Source: Blautia sp.
GTDB taxonomy: Bacteria > Bacillota > Clostridia > Lachnospirales > Lachnospiraceae
DNA: 34,930 nt
NCBI GenBank assembly: GCA_017475035.1
Contig: JAFVGK010000141.1
Location: forward strand, 1-34,930
Direction of reading: 5' to 3'
Below, piece after piece: positions 7,922 to 15,518 of this stretch. The notes under the pieces are model-generated. The model ran no database searches. It had not been told where the DNA came from and saw nothing but the letters and a program-made list of their open reading frames with translations. Position numbers and translations under genes: made by a program. How positions within the stretch are numbered: the stretch's first letter is position 1; each line of letters starts with the position of its first letter.

Positions 7922-8854
7922 TTATCTTGCCTTGACGAACGGTTTTCCGTTTGCCGCGGGAGCATTTGCCTTACCGACAAAGAGCACAAGGGCGACAATC
8001 GTTACGATATAAGGTATCATGGAAATCAGATTCGGAGAAACAACATTTCCCATACTTGCAAGTGTCCTGACACCTGTGCACAGACCGAAGAGAAGACAGG
8101 CCATTGTAGCTCCTCCCGGCGAAAACTTACCGAAAATAACGGCGGCGATGGCGATAAAGCCCTGTCCTACAATGACATTCGGACGGAACTGATTGATCGT
8201 TGCCAGTGTAACAAAGCTGCCGCCGAGACCGGCAAAGAATCCTGACAGAATGACGCAGGTATAACGGACCTTATATACATCAATACCCAGAGACTCGCAT
8301 GCTTCCGGATGCTCGCCGCAGGCACGAAGATGAGTGCCGAATCTCGTCTTATAGAATACAAACCAGACAATCAAAGCCAGAACGAAGACAAGATATGCTG
8401 CCGAATACACATTCAGGACATTCGCGCCGAAGGATCCCGTCGCGAAAACGCCGTCAAAAAGCTTTGGCAGCTTGCTGGTAGTCGCTATGGCCGGCGTATC
8501 AGAACTGCCGAAAAATGCCTTGCACAAAAAGATCGCAAGTCCGGATCCTAAAAAGTTGATCGCGGTTCCGGCGATCGTCTGATCCGCATGACAGGAAATA
8601 CAGACAAACGCGTGAATCAGGCCAAACAGAGCGCCGGCAAGTCCCGCGCATAAAAAGGCGACCCAACCGTTTCCGGAAACAAGAGCCATTACGGAACCTG
8701 TAAATGCGCCTATCGTCATCATTCCTTCAATTCCAATGTTAACCACTCCGCTGCGCTCCGAAAAGCATGAGCCCAAAGCTGCAAAAAGAAGCGGAGGGGT
8801 CGCAATCAACGTTGCGTTGATCAGAAGTCCCAGATTACGAATCAATGCTTCCAT
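7922..8854 (-). CDS. ABC transporter permease, nucleoside (BMP-type) family, second permease
   Basis: A 310-residue, strongly hydrophobic inner-membrane permease of the branched-chain-amino-acid-like BPD_transp_2 family, matching the YufQ/NupQ type that pairs with BMP-family binding proteins. Characteristic stretches are ERSGVVNIGIEGMM near residue 33 and THLRACGEHPEACESLGIDVYKVRY in the cytoplasmic coupling loop. About eight or nine membrane segments are expected. The start has AGGAGGG about 8-10 bases upstream. It is the last gene of the operon binding protein - ATPase - permease 1 - permease 2, 18 bases after permease 1. The likely substrate is nucleosides, inferred from the family and from deoD/mtnA elsewhere in the window. 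Confidence 0.88.
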   Translation of the reverse strand: MEALIRNLGLLINATLIATPPLLFAALGSCFSERSGVVNIGIEGMMTIGAFTGSVMALVSGNGWVAFLCAGLAGALFGLIHAFVCISCHADQTIAGTAINFLGSGLAIFLCKAFFGSSDTPAIATTSKLPKLFDGVFATGSFGANVLNVYSAAYLVFVLALIVWFVFYKTRFGTHLRACGEHPEACESLGIDVYKVRYTCVILSGFFAGLGGSFVTLATINQFRPNVIVGQGFIAIAAVIFGKFSPGGATMACLLFGLCTGVRTLASMGNVVSPNLISMIPYIVTIVALVLFVGKANAPAANGKPFVKAR

Positions 8855-8872
8855 TCTAAAAACCCTCCTTCT

Positions 8873-9942
8873 TTATCTTTCTTGCTTGGATTTAATGAAA
8901 ATCCTTGTAAGTGCAGTTTTAAGGCCCTGAGAAATGGCGATAAAGATAATCACGCAGCCCATGATAATGTTAATGACCTCTGAAGGAGCCTTAACCATGG
9001 TCAGCTTGGAACCGCCGTATTTCATGGCGCCATAAAAAAGTCCTGAAAAGATTACTCCGATCGGGTTAGACCCGCCTATCAGCGCTACGGAAATACCCTC
9101 AAAACCAAAACCTTCCTGAGCTGCCAGCTGGCTTAATCTTCCGCCCATGCCCAGAATCTGAACAGCCCCGCCAAGACCTGAAAGAGCTCCGGAAATACCA
9201 AGAGCTGTCAGGATAGAACGGTTTGCGTTAATGCCCGCGTAAGTTGCGGCATTAGGATTAAAGCCTACCGCTTTCAGCTTAAAGCCAAGCGTCGTCTTTT
9301 CGATAATAATCCAGATGATAATTGCGGCAACTACTGCCAGAATGAATCCGGCATTCGACGCGGAACAATCCAGAAGCTTCCTGATATCCTTCGGGAAAAG
9401 AAGTCTCGCGGAATCGAGGACATCTTTTGTTGCCTCGCCGCCGCCTTCTTTGTGGATGATTTTCAGGTTCACGACATAATTGGATAAATAAAAAGCAATC
9501 CAGTTAAACATAATAAAGGAAAGCACTTCGTGAATGCCGCGCTTTACTTTAAGAATGCCAACAATGATCGACCACAGACAGCCAGCCGCCATAGCCGCAA
9601 TAATACAAAGAGGAATATGGATCACGGCCGGAACGTCTACCAGAATACCAACTACGCAGGCAGCCAGCGATCCGACAATATATTGTCTTCTGCCCCGATG
9701 TTAAAAACACCTGTCCGGAACGAAAAAGCAACACTGAGGCCGGTAAAAATAATCGGACTCGCATAGATTAACGTCCAGATCAGATATTTCGGCTTGCTGA
9801 ACACACTGCTAAACAGCTTTCCATAGGCAACTGCCGGGCTGATTCCCGCGACCAGCAAAAAGATTGCGCCGATCACGAAGCCGATGATGATGGCGATAAT
9901 GGTATAGAGAACATTGCTATTTAAGATACTTCTCTTTTTCAT
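8873..9942 (-). pseudogene. ABC transporter permease 1, frameshifted (NupP/YufP-like)
   Basis: The first permease of the importer, split by one missing base. The opening frame (start 9942) reads normally through FRTGVFNIGAE, then runs out of frame to a stop. The other frame resumes GQYIVGSLAACVVGILVD and continues to the stop at 8873. Restoring one G (C on the plus strand) at about 9686-9688 turns GAAGAC into GAAGGAC and yields one intact protein of about 356 residues, the normal family length. There is no slippery heptamer, so programmed frameshifting is unlikely. Either the gene is a recent pseudogene or the base is a sequencing or assembly error; the otherwise perfect frame on both sides favours an error or a very recent event. 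The start codon overlaps the ATPase stop (ATGA) and has a GGAGGG site. Confidence 0.85.
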
Positions 9943-11480
9943 TCCTTCTTCCCTCCTGCCATCAGATAGCCCAACTCTCTCTCATCCGCTTCCTTGCCGG
10001 GCACAGTACCGATAATCTGCCCATCGAATATTACGTCAATGCGATCTGAGAGACTCATAATCTCGTCAAGCTCGAAGGAAACCAAAAGAACGGCCCGGTT
10101 TTTATTCCTCTGCTCCACAAGATATTTATGGACAAACTCAATTGCTCCGACATCAAGACCACGGGTCGGATTTACCGCAATCAACAATTCCTTATCGTTG
10201 GTAACCTCCCGGGCGATAATGACCTTTTGCTGATTTCCGCCGGAAAGAGTCTTGGCAGCATTCGCTTCTGAACCCCTTGGACGGATATCAAAGTCTTCCA
10301 TCTGTTTTGTGGCGTTTTTCCGGATAGAAGGACGATGCAGAATGCTTCCCCTGGAATAAGGAAATTCTTCAAAATGCTGTACAATCAGGTTATACTCAAT
10401 CGGGAAATCCAATACCAGTCCATGCTTCTGGCGGTCTGCGGGAATGCTGGAAAGGCCGATGTCAAAGATTTCCCTCGGGTTCTTGTTGAAAATATCCTTT
10501 CCCTGCATGGTGATCTGTCCGGAATCCGCCTTCTTCAGACCTGTAAGAATCTCCACAAGCTCTGTCTGTCCGTTTCCGTCTACACCTGCGATACCGACGA
10601 TCTCTCCGGAACGGACCTCAAGGTTTAATCCCCGCAGAATCTCCACTCCTCGATAATCCCTTGCGTGAAGATCCGTAACCTTCAGGGCGACATCTCCCGG
10701 TTCCTGCTCCTTCTTTTCCACCCGGAAATTAACCTTACGGCCAACCATGAGAGTAGCAAGGTCATTTTCACTGCAGTCGCCGACCTTTACGGTATCGATA
10801 TATTTCCCTTGCCGGATGATGGTGCAGTTATCTGAGGAAGCTGTAATCTCTTTCAGTTTATGGGTAATCAGAATAACGCTCTTTCCATCAGAGGTCAGGT
10901 TTTCGATAATTTCCATCAGGCCTTCGATTTCCTGCGGGGTCAGGGAGGCTGTCGGTTCATCGAGGATCAGAACGTCCGCTCCTCGATAGAGAACCTTCAG
11001 AATTTCAACACGCTGCTGCATGCCAACGGAAATGTCTTCGATTTTCGCATCCGGGTCTATTTTCATGCCATAGCGTTCGGAAAGCTCAAGGACCTTCTGC
11101 CGGGCTGTCTTTTTATCAACAACAAGCCCTTTCGTCGGCTCTACACCAAGAATAATATTCTCGGTAACGGTAAAAGGCTGGATCAACATGAAATGCTGGT
11201 GAACCATACCGATTCCCATATCGATGGCATCCTTCGGGCTGTTCATGTGAACTTCCTTGCCTTTCACAAAAAGCTGCCCGCTGGTAGGATGGTAAAGACC
11301 GCAAAGGACATTCATCAGGGTACTCTTTCCGGCTCCATTTTCCCCAAGGATCGCGTGCACTTCTCCCTTATGCACCTTCAGGTTAATATGATCGTTTGCA
11401 GTGAAAAGACCAAATCTTTTGACAATTTCGCGCATCTCAACGACGACAACGCTCTCGTCCATGTGGCTTACACGGCTCAC
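9939..11480 (-). CDS. ABC transporter ATP-binding protein, nucleoside (BMP-type) importer
   Basis: A 513-residue protein with two fused ATPase domains, typical of sugar and nucleoside importers (YufO/NupO-like). Domain 1 shows Walker A GENGAGKST, signature SVGMQQRVE and Walker B VLILDEPTASLTP. Domain 2 has the degenerate Walker A GVDGNGQTE, signature LSGGNQQKV and LLIAVNPTRGLDVG. I place the start at the GTG at 11480 because GAGGTGG lies 5-6 bases upstream; ATG at 11462 is an alternative and the longer reading frame to 11522 has no site. It energises import through permeases 1 and 2. Its stop overlaps the start of permease 1. Confidence 0.92.
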   Translation of the reverse strand: MSRVSHMDESVVVVEMREIVKRFGLFTANDHINLKVHKGEVHAILGENGAGKSTLMNVLCGLYHPTSGQLFVKGKEVHMNSPKDAIDMGIGMVHQHFMLIQPFTVTENIILGVEPTKGLVVDKKTARQKVLELSERYGMKIDPDAKIEDISVGMQQRVEILKVLYRGADVLILDEPTASLTPQEIEGLMEIIENLTSDGKSVILITHKLKEITASSDNCTIIRQGKYIDTVKVGDCSENDLATLMVGRKVNFRVEKKEQEPGDVALKVTDLHARDYRGVEILRGLNLEVRSGEIVGIAGVDGNGQTELVEILTGLKKADSGQITMQGKDIFNKNPREIFDIGLSSIPADRQKHGLVLDFPIEYNLIVQHFEEFPYSRGSILHRPSIRKNATKQMEDFDIRPRGSEANAAKTLSGGNQQKVIIAREVTNDKELLIAVNPTRGLDVGAIEFVHKYLVEQRNKNRAVLLVSFELDEIMSLSDRIDVIFDGQIIGTVPGKEADERELGYLMAGGKKE

Positions 11481-11612
11481 TTGCCCCACCTCTCTTTCTC
11501 CTTTTTCGTGCAGACAAATCAAAAAAGACCGGAATAAGGATCAGCCATATATGATTCCTCAGTATTTTCCGCACCGGAATCATAAACGGATTCTATCCTA
11601 AATTCACGAAAA

Positions 11613-11638
11613 GCCAGCGAGCATTGCGCATCGCTGGC
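11613..11638. terminator. Hairpin between binding protein and ATPase genes (attenuator or stabiliser)
   Basis: Arms GCCAGCGA and TCGCTGGC around a 10-base loop, followed on the minus strand by only four T. It lies in the 210-base gap after the binding-protein gene. A leaky terminator or a protective 3' hairpin here would give more binding protein than membrane components, a common arrangement in such operons. Confidence 0.6.
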
Positions 11639-11690
11639 TCTTTGTCATTGATTTTTTATAAAGCAAAAAACGAACAACAGGTCTGCAGGA

Positions 11691-12722
11691 TCAATCATCC
11701 AGCTGATAGAGATCTCCGTAAGCAGCCTCAAACTCATCCTTTGTTGCCGGAACAACGATATCACCGGCAACGATCTTTTCTTTTACTTCGTCGATCGCGG
11801 CGATCACATCTTCAGTAAGAAGATCCTGTGTCGGGGCAATATCAACACCGCCGATGGAAAGATCATAAGTCTTGATACCACCTTCGAGAGTCTCTTCGAT
11901 CAATGCTTCTACGCAGTCATATACGGCATTGTCAACACGCTTCATGGCGGAAGTGATAACGGTAGAAGGAGCAATCACAGACTGGTCAGAGTCAACGCCG
12001 ATAGCCTTGATTCCGGCTTCCTGGCAGGCCTCAATGACGCCAAGGCCGGTAGCGCCCGCTGCATGATAAATCACATCAGCGCCATTTGTGATGGCGTTGT
12101 TTGCCATGGACTTGCCGGTAGCGGCATCGCCGAAGGAGTTTGCGTTGAACTGTTGGATCGTAGCATCCGGATTCGCGTCTTTGACGCCGGCGCAGTAGCC
12201 ATAGCCGAACGCGTTCATGTTGTCATTGCTCATGCCGATAACAAAGCCTACATTATTGGACTCTGTCATAAGTCCTGCGACATAGCCTACCAGATAAGAA
12301 GCCTGCTCCTGCTTGAACATCAGGCAGGTAACATTCTCAAGGTCTGCGTTTGACGCATCATCGATAATCGCGAACTTCTGATCCTCATTATCCTCCGCAG
12401 CAGCTCTTGTAGCGTCAGCAAGCATATAACCTACGCAGATGATCAGATCGTAATCCTCATCCATGAAGTTCTCAATGTTGGGAGCATAATCTGCATCTGT
12501 CTTGGACTCCAGGTAGTTCGCTTCAATACCGAAGTCCTCTGCCGCCCTCTGCAGTCCTTCCCATGCGGACTGGTTGAAAGAGCCGTCATTTACACCGCCT
12601 ACGTCCGTAACCAGACCGATCTTCAGACCTTCGCCGGAGGCCATAACCGTCTGCACGGAAGTAATGCAGGCTGCAGAAAGAACCATTGCTGCGCTAAGAG
12701 CTACTGCCAATGCTTTTTTCAT
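11691..12722 (-). CDS. BMP-family substrate-binding protein
   Basis: A 343-residue exported binding protein of the basic membrane protein (BMP/PnrA) family, which binds purine and other nucleosides for ABC import. The start at 12722 is supported by AAGGAG 10 bases upstream. After the signal sequence comes the family opening IGLVTDVGGVNDGSFNQSAWEGL; other family stretches are DLIICVGYMLADATR, VGYVAGLMTESNNVGFVIG and GADVIYHAAGATGLGVIEA. The only Cys in the signal region follows SAA rather than a canonical lipobox with L/V/I at -3, so lipid anchoring is uncertain. It is the first gene of the importer operon, with a strong promoter at 12786-12814. No purine riboswitch is visible in the roughly 57-base leader. 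Confidence 0.93.
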   Translation of the reverse strand: MKKALAVALSAAMVLSAACITSVQTVMASGEGLKIGLVTDVGGVNDGSFNQSAWEGLQRAAEDFGIEANYLESKTDADYAPNIENFMDEDYDLIICVGYMLADATRAAAEDNEDQKFAIIDDASNADLENVTCLMFKQEQASYLVGYVAGLMTESNNVGFVIGMSNDNMNAFGYGYCAGVKDANPDATIQQFNANSFGDAATGKSMANNAITNGADVIYHAAGATGLGVIEACQEAGIKAIGVDSDQSVIAPSTVITSAMKRVDNAVYDCVEALIEETLEGGIKTYDLSIGGVDIAPTQDLLTEDVIAAIDEVKEKIVAGDIVVPATKDEFEAAYGDLYQLDD

Positions 12723-12785
12723 GTGTAACACTCTCCTTTTCTTTTTTTACGTGCAGGGATCACCCCTTTTTTTATTGCCATAGTT

Positions 12786-12814
12786 ATTATACCTTTTTTC
12801 CGGCTATCTCACAA
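12786..12814 (-). promoter_or_regulatory. Promoter of the nucleoside importer operon
   Basis: On the minus strand: -35 TTGTGA (12809-12814), a 17-base spacer and a perfect -10 TATAAT (12786-12791). Transcription should begin near 12779. Confidence 0.75.
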
Positions 12815-12845
12815 GTCATTTTTGTAAAAAACTTATAAAAGTAAT

Positions 12846-14180
12846 TTAATTTTTTTCCCTTACCAACAGCTCTTCTTTCAACACCTCTATCAGCTTCATC
12901 TGATCAGCGGTATTTCCGTTTGCCCGGATCATTCTTGCCGTTTCTTTCAGGCAGTCAGATCTCACAAACGAAAGTTCTGAAAGACGTACTTCGGAAAGAA
13001 ACCCTTCGCCTCTGGATTTCTCATAATCCTCCGGGGACATATGCCAGATTGAAACCTTGCCACGGCTCCGGCGATAAACCCGGTCTGCCATCGTGAGGCC
13101 TTCCGGATCAACGTCGCCGCTATAATATATGGCAATATCTTCTTTGCAAAGCAAATCCAGCAGCATCAATGCTGCAGTGCGGAGAGTATTGGAAGTACAG
13201 ATCAGGGATGCTTCCGGACATAAGGTTATGAGTTTTTTGAAAACAGACTGGTTCTCTATCACATATACCGCTTTTCCATTTGGCATTGCCCGGATAATTT
13301 TCTGGAGATTGTACAGGGAAACCATCACAGGCTCTTTTCTCTTCAGTATGTCTTCATACGCATCTACCCGGCCTTCTTCATCCTCCAGATGCAGGCCATA
13401 GAAAATAACATAGCTAGAGATATCATCCGGGCGGATTCCTGCACGGATATATACGTCCAGCATCTCTTCATAGCTTAAACGATAGGGAGCGCTTGTTGAC
13501 CTGTCTCCGTAATTATCTTCCTCCGGCAGAACAGATAATGCTGTCAGAAACAGTTTTCCGACGGTGGTATCATGATCTAATTTATCAGGATCACCTGTGA
13601 CTTCTTTTGAAAGCTCGGACAGGCGGATACCTCTTCCGTCTTTCAGAGAAGATAATATCTCAAGCGCATCTCCGATCTGCAGGATCACCTGAATCATTTC
13701 TTCTTCACCGTTAAAGCTCTCCATATGTTTCCATAACTTTGCGGGAGTAAGAGTATTCATCCATACATAAGCAAAGGAACCATCCGGCCACCTGCCATCA
13801 GCTTCTTTGTTTAAATGGGCTGCAATTTTTTCTTTCTCTCCCAGCACAATCGCTTCTTCGTCTTTTTTGGAAACCAGCTCCTCATCAAAATAAATCTCAA
13901 GGATCTCTTTCAGCTTCATCTGCCCGTATGTTACTTCGTCAATGGCAGCTTCAAAATCTTTTGCCATGATCCCAAGCTTTCCCTGCCGGTGCTGCGTTTT
14001 TCCTATAAGCTGTTCGATTTCCCGGATTTCTTCATCCGTAGGATCCTCAAGCCACACTTTACCTGCTGTTTTCCCATAAGAGCGCCATTTTTCGCGAAGC
14101 AGCATCATAAGACGCTCCAAACCCTTCTGTGAATATAGAAACTGCTTCAGTGCTTGACTTTTAGCATCATCCTGTTTCAT
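12846..14180 (-). CDS. DUF2399 / JetD-like Toprim protein (orphan)
   Basis: A 444-residue protein resembling the TIGR02679 (DUF3323-DUF2399) family, whose best-known members are the JetD nuclease subunits of type II Wadjet plasmid-defence systems. The start at 14180 follows AGGGAGG by 5-6 bases. The C-terminal third carries Toprim-like residues: a conserved Glu in YVIENQSVF (about residue 309) and the acidic motif YYSGDVDPEGL (Asp at about 356 and 358). The middle segment RLSELSKEVTGDPDKLDHDTTVGKL matches the DUF3323 style. The N-terminus is charged and helical. The partner genes jetA, jetB and jetC are absent: neighbours are a transporter and a 60-residue gene. It may act alone as a nuclease or DNA-binding protein, or be the remnant of a lost system. 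The family assignment is from recalled motifs. Confidence 0.75.
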   Translation of the reverse strand: MKQDDAKSQALKQFLYSQKGLERLMMLLREKWRSYGKTAGKVWLEDPTDEEIREIEQLIGKTQHRQGKLGIMAKDFEAAIDEVTYGQMKLKEILEIYFDEELVSKKDEEAIVLGEKEKIAAHLNKEADGRWPDGSFAYVWMNTLTPAKLWKHMESFNGEEEMIQVILQIGDALEILSSLKDGRGIRLSELSKEVTGDPDKLDHDTTVGKLFLTALSVLPEEDNYGDRSTSAPYRLSYEEMLDVYIRAGIRPDDISSYVIFYGLHLEDEEGRVDAYEDILKRKEPVMVSLYNLQKIIRAMPNGKAVYVIENQSVFKKLITLCPEASLICTSNTLRTAALMLLDLLCKEDIAIYYSGDVDPEGLTMADRVYRRSRGKVSIWHMSPEDYEKSRGEGFLSEVRLSELSFVRSDCLKETARMIRANGNTADQMKLIEVLKEELLVREKN

Positions 14181-14211
14181 TTTTTCCTCCCTGAATGAAT
14201 TGGGTTGAAAT

Positions 14212-14250
14212 CTCAACTCATTTTTGCATGGTCTTTTTAGTCTGATATTT
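14212..14250 (-). repeat. R2 remnant, right arm
   Basis: CTCATTTTTGCATGGTCTTTTTAGTCTGAT matches, with changes, the right end of R2 (CTCATTTTTGCATGACCTTTTGTCGCCTGAATCAT). It sits just upstream of the DUF2399 gene. The rest of the gap to 14631 holds a short segment similar to 23228-23308 and the palindrome at 14417-14440; I see no gene there. Confidence 0.45.
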
Positions 14251-14416
14251 ATACTCGTGAAACAAATGAAATGCCGTTTCAGATCGGAAGCAGAACGTGT
14301 TTATATATGTGTGCAGATCGGCATACGGGTACGTTACCGAGTATAAATGATAATGCAGCTTTGGCTGCAGATAATATAATTTTAACTTGTATCGTTAGAA
14401 TTTTCAAGAATATTTT

Positions 14417-14440
14417 ACAATCTTTCTTTAGAAAGATTGT
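14417..14440. promoter_or_regulatory. Perfect 10-bp inverted repeat upstream of the 60-residue gene
   Basis: Arms ACAATCTTTC and GAAAGATTGT around TTTA, with no T-run after it, so it is not a standard terminator. It lies about 190 bases before the small gene in AT-rich DNA that could hold its promoter. An operator or leader hairpin is possible. Confidence 0.4.
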
Positions 14441-14631
14441 AATACGTACAAGCGTAGATACAGTTCGAGGCATAAAACAAAAATACGCTTTTTATTTTTT
14501 CAGGGAGTTCTGCTTGAATCTCCTTTCGAAACATGATACATTAAAGCAAAAGCCGGATATGGATCGCATCGTAGAGAGGAGGAAACGGCTGCCGGCTGCA
14601 GCAGTCCACATATTTTTGCGGAGGAGGAACT

Positions 14632-14814
14632 ATGGAGGAGATAAAAAAGGCTTTTACTGAAATGACAAACCAGGAGCTTTTCTGCGTACTGACGGGTGAA
14701 AGAGGCGTTATGGAACAGATGTATCTTCAGAATATCTTAAAGGAGTATATGGAGACTCACCAGGATGCTGTGGATCTGGCTGCAATCGTGAGAGAGAGCG
14801 CCGCTAAAGAATGA
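14632..14814 (+). CDS. Small protein of 60 residues, unknown function
   Basis: Not recognised. The case for a real gene is the very strong GGAGGAGG ribosome binding site 5 bases before the ATG and a terminator (14870-14901) shortly after the stop. The protein is acidic, likely all-helical, with a Glu/Met/Leu-rich core (ELFCVLTGERGVMEQMYL, then ILKEYMETHQDAVDLAAIV), no signal peptide and no membrane segment. It lies divergently from the JetD-like gene, about 450 bases away. It might be a small regulator or adaptor. Confidence 0.65.
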   Translation: MEEIKKAFTEMTNQELFCVLTGERGVMEQMYLQNILKEYMETHQDAVDLAAIVRESAAKE

Positions 14815-14869
14815 ATAGTTGTTTCTGCAGCTTTTATTCCGGAATGGTCTCTCAGGGTGCTGCACAAAA

Positions 14870-14901
14870 AAAGATGTCAGTTATGCTGACATCTTTTTTT
14901 G
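14870..14901. terminator. Terminator after the 60-residue gene
   Basis: Hairpin AAAGATGTCAG / CTGACATCTTT with a TTATG-type loop, flanked by A-run and T-run. It ends the plus-strand small gene and could also work on the minus strand. Confidence 0.85.
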
Positions 14902-14951
14902 TGGATGGGAATTTGCTGACAGGCGAAATATGACAATGCGGCCCTTGCCAC

Positions 14952-14980
14952 AAAAAAAAGCAGACACAACTGTCTGCTTT
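14952..14980 (-). terminator. Terminator of the tRNA-Gly pair
   Basis: On the minus strand, AAGCAGACAGTTGTGTCTGCTT followed by a run of T. It lies just after the second tRNA gene. Confidence 0.85.
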
Positions 14981-14985
14981 AAAGA

Positions 14986-15057
14986 GCGATAGACGGGGCT
15001 CGAACCCGCGGTCTCGACCTTGGCAAGGTCGCGCGTTACCAACTACGCCACTATCGC
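14986..15057 (-). tRNA. tRNA-Gly (anticodon GCC)
   Basis: A full cloverleaf reads on the minus strand: acceptor GCGATAG/CTATCGC, anticodon stem CGACC/GGTCG with loop TTGCCAA giving anticodon GCC, T-loop GTTCGAG. The discriminator base would be T, as expected for bacterial Gly. The CCA end is not encoded. It is cotranscribed with the other tRNA-Gly 24 bases upstream. Confidence 0.95.
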
Positions 15058-15081
15058 ATACCAGAATATTGTGCCTGCTAA

Positions 15082-15151
15082 GCGGGTGATGGGAATCGAA
15101 CCCACGTATTTAGCTTGGAAGGCTAATATTCTACCATTGAACTACACCCGC
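15082..15151 (-). tRNA. tRNA-Gly (anticodon TCC)
   Basis: Minus-strand cloverleaf with acceptor GCGGGTG/CACCCGC, anticodon stem TTAGC/GCTAA with loop CTTCCAA giving anticodon TCC, and T-loop GTTCGAT. No encoded CCA. It is the first gene of a two-tRNA transcript; together the two isoacceptors read all four Gly codons. Confidence 0.95.
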
Positions 15152-15183
15152 ATCTTTGATGCGTTTCCCTCGCAACAATGGAT

Positions 15184-15212
15184 AGTATATCAGACTTGAA
15201 GTGGGTTGTCAA
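15184..15212 (-). promoter_or_regulatory. Promoter of the tRNA-Gly pair
   Basis: Near-consensus on the minus strand: -35 TTGACA (15207-15212), a 17-base spacer, -10 TATACT (15184-15189), about 33 bases before the first tRNA. Confidence 0.85.
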
Positions 15213-15260
15213 CCTGTTTTTTATTTTTTTATGAAAAATGTGAAGGAGGATGCGATAACG

Positions 15261-15506
15261 TGACGCTCGGCTTCAGGGTTTGTACTGGCTCCCGGATCAA
15301 TGTCACATTCGCTCTGCCGTAAAATAACAGCCGAGCCATCTTCTCCTAAAACGAAATTTGTACGTTGACTCAATCTCTTCGGATGACGATTTTGTTGCTT
15401 CGGCAGTTGGACTGCCGAAGACAAAATCAGTCTCGTCGATTATTTTCCGAATGTGTCGCTCATTGTGACATCGTTCCGTCCGCCTCCGTGTTATGAGCCG
15501 GGCTGA
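15261..15506 (-). repeat. R1 self-complementary repeat, copy A (variant centre)
   Basis: Begins TGACGCTCGGCTTC and ends ATGAGCCGGGCTGA. The outer arms match the other R1 copies (ATGTCACATTCGCTC; AATAACAGCCGAGCC; CAGTCTCGTC; TCGCTCATTGTGACATCG). The central part differs: instead of the usual GGGAGAC...CTCCC hairpin it holds a different strong hairpin at 15388-15428 (arms around ACTGCCGAAG and CTTCGGCAGT). It lies between the tRNA promoter and the end of ccsA. Assigned minus because the tandem copies at 33216-33763 run the other way. Confidence 0.75.
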
Positions 15507-15518
15507 CTCCCTGACACT

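Noticed and set aside
9640-9720. Programmed -1 frameshift in permease 1
   Set aside because: No slippery X XXY YYZ heptamer or downstream stimulatory structure is evident, and relatives are encoded in a single frame.
10860-11537. 225-codon plus-strand frame
   Set aside because: Antisense shadow of the ABC ATPase gene.
12723-12845. Purine riboswitch in front of the nucleoside importer operon
   Set aside because: The leader is only about 57 bases and lacks the conserved three-way junction elements.
14271-14660. 129-codon plus-strand frame upstream of the 60-residue gene
   Set aside because: It crosses repeat-like sequence and a palindrome, overlaps the better supported small gene, and lacks a ribosome binding site.
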